From positions 3,711-67,710 of the forward strand of contig LJSY01000011.1 in assembly GCA_001314805.1 (NCBI GenBank): a stretch of 64,000 bases of DNA, read 5' to 3'. The notes beneath the pieces were generated by a model. That model was given only the letters and a program-made list of their open reading frames with translations. It did not search any database and had not been told where the DNA came from. Made by a program: the position numbers and the translations under genes. Positions 62,990-64,000 of the stretch are shown piece after piece (positions within the stretch are counted from its first letter, which is position 1; every line of letters begins with the position of its first letter). This DNA comes from Rhodobacteraceae bacterium HLUCCO18 (GTDB lineage: Bacteria; Pseudomonadota; Alphaproteobacteria; Rhodobacterales; Rhodobacteraceae).

Positions 62990-64000
62990 ATGGCCAACCT
63001 CCCCACGCAAACCCGCGCCGTCATCATCGGTGGCGGCGTCTCCGGCTGTTCGGTCGCGTATCATCTGGCGAAACTGGGCTGGACCGACATCGTCCTGCTG
63101 GAACGCAAGCAACTGACCTGCGGCACAACCTGGCACGCCGCCGGTCTGGTGGGGCAGCTGCGCGGCACTCAGAACATGACGCGGCTGGCCAAGTATTCCG
63201 CCGATCTCTACGTCAAGCTCGAGGAAGAGACCGGCGTCGCCACGGGGATGCGGCAGGTGGGCTCCATCTCCATTGGCCTGACCGCCGACCGGCGCGAAGA
63301 GCTTCTGCGGCAGGCCACGCTCGCCCGCGCCTTCGACGTGGAGGTGGGCGAGATTTCCGCCGCCGAGGTCAAGGCCATGTATCCGCATGTGGAGGTCGGC
63401 GATATCACCTGCGCCGTGCATCTTCCCGGCGACGGGCAGTGCGACCCGGCCAATATCGCCATGGCGCTGGCCAAGGGCGCGCGGATGCGCGGCGCACGGA
63501 TCGTGGAGGGCGTGAAGGTCACGGCCGTGACAGACGACGGCAAGCGCGTCACCGGCGTCGATTGGGAGGCGGACGGCGAGACCGGTCACATCGCGGCGGA
63601 CATCGTCATCAACTGCGGTGGCATGTGGGGCCGCGACCTGGCCGCGCGGTCCGGCGTGAGCCTGCCGCTCCACGCCTGCGAGCATTTCTATCTTGTAACA
63701 GAACCCATCGAAGGCCTTGGCCACCTTCCGGTGCTGCGCGTCCCCGACGAATGCGCCTATTACAAGTCCGATGCCGGCAAGATGATGCTGGGCGCGTTCG
63801 AACCCCGCGCGAAACCCTGGGGCATGTCCGGCATCCCCGAGGATTTCTGCTTCGACGCCCTGCCAGAGGATTTCGAGCATTTCGAGCCGATCCTCGACAT
63901 GGCCACCCGGCGCATGCCGATGTTCGAGACGGCGGGCATACATACCTTCTTCAACGGCCCCGAAAGCTTCACCCCCGACGACCGCTACTATCTGGGCGAG
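62990..64000 (+). CDS. Second FAD/GcvT-family dehydrogenase, N-terminal part (3' end off window)
   Basis: The first 337 residues of a protein similar to its upstream neighbour. The FAD motif GGGVSG is at 14-19 and GTTWHAAG with His49 is the probable covalent-FAD position. It resembles sarcosine and dimethylglycine dehydrogenases more closely than the first copy (HAAGLVGQLRGTQNMTRLAKYS). It begins 4 bases after the upstream stop and so is co-transcribed. The GcvT half, if present, lies beyond base 64000. The two tandem copies have diverged and probably act on different N-methyl substrates. Confidence 0.85.
   Translation, partial: MANLPTQTRAVIIGGGVSGCSVAYHLAKLGWTDIVLLERKQLTCGTTWHAAGLVGQLRGTQNMTRLAKYSADLYVKLEEETGVATGMRQVGSISIGLTADRREELLRQATLARAFDVEVGEISAAEVKAMYPHVEVGDITCAVHLPGDGQCDPANIAMALAKGARMRGARIVEGVKVTAVTDDGKRVTGVDWEADGETGHIAADIVINCGGMWGRDLAARSGVSLPLHACEHFYLVTEPIEGLGHLPVLRVPDECAYYKSDAGKMMLGAFEPRAKPWGMSGIPEDFCFDALPEDFEHFEPILDMATRRMPMFETAGIHTFFNGPESFTPDDRYYLGE

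Overview
The window reads as chromosomal DNA of a Rhodobacterales alphaproteobacterium (Roseobacter/Paracoccaceae type). The basis is uniformly high GC, many 1-4 base gene overlaps, SoeABC sulfite dehydrogenase beside FAD/GcvT dehydrogenases, a seven-gene Mnh antiporter, and a Zur/Znu cluster with His-Asp-rich proteins. The species cannot be named from sequence alone. I saw no rRNA, tRNA, CRISPR, phage or insertion sequence. The left edge cuts an exbD gene and the right edge cuts a second FAD/GcvT gene.

Layout. 1-7.0 kb is a heme acquisition island: exbD-exbD-tonB and an outer-membrane heme receptor on +, facing hmuT-hmuU-hmuV and an IsdG/HmoA-like heme monooxygenase on -, with a shared terminator hairpin between them. 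7.1-10.3 kb is zinc uptake: zur-znuC-znuB on -, divergent from znuA on +. 10.5-14.0 kb holds a methyltransferase, an AttH/CrtC-like lipocalin protein and a diheme cytochrome c lipoprotein. 14.1-18.0 kb is glpD-glpK plus a Nit-type amidase. 18.1-22.0 kb has a TesA-like esterase divergent from a YbbA/YbbP ABC exporter, followed by a PPP-family phosphatase. 22.9-29.7 kb is a universal stress protein and mnhABCDEFG. 29.8-33.1 kb is a tandem array of three LysR regulators with striking palindromes between them. Two of the three are OxyR-like but lack the peroxidatic cysteine.

33.6-43.7 kb is an acetate module: acs, an adenylate kinase, a DUF4212 small symporter subunit, an ActP-like symporter, a cNMP/CBS/DUF294 protein, a small membrane protein, a membrane sensor fused to a DnaQ-like exonuclease, and a GntR regulator. 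It can import acetate, activate it to acetyl-CoA and recycle the AMP released. The regulatory proteins at its 3' end are the least understood part of the window. 43.7-46.7 kb has gabD and ugd.

46.7-55 kb carries homogentisate catabolism: hmgA, an MBL protein, a flavin hydroxylase and a DUF2783 protein, with a divergent MarR regulator and a clear operator. Two sugar kinases separate these from fahA. fahA is the last gene of the soeABC (sulfite dehydrogenase) operon and is translationally coupled to it. 59.5-64 kb has the LysR gene next to soe and two tandem FAD/GcvT dehydrogenase genes.

No single stretch is clearly a wholly new system. The best candidates for a second look are the acetate module with its sensor-exonuclease fusion and embedded adk, the cysteine-less OxyR-like pair with its operators, twin perfect 20-bp palindromes at 49.6 kb, the soe-fahA operon fusion, and three convergent gene pairs that end on one shared CTAG.
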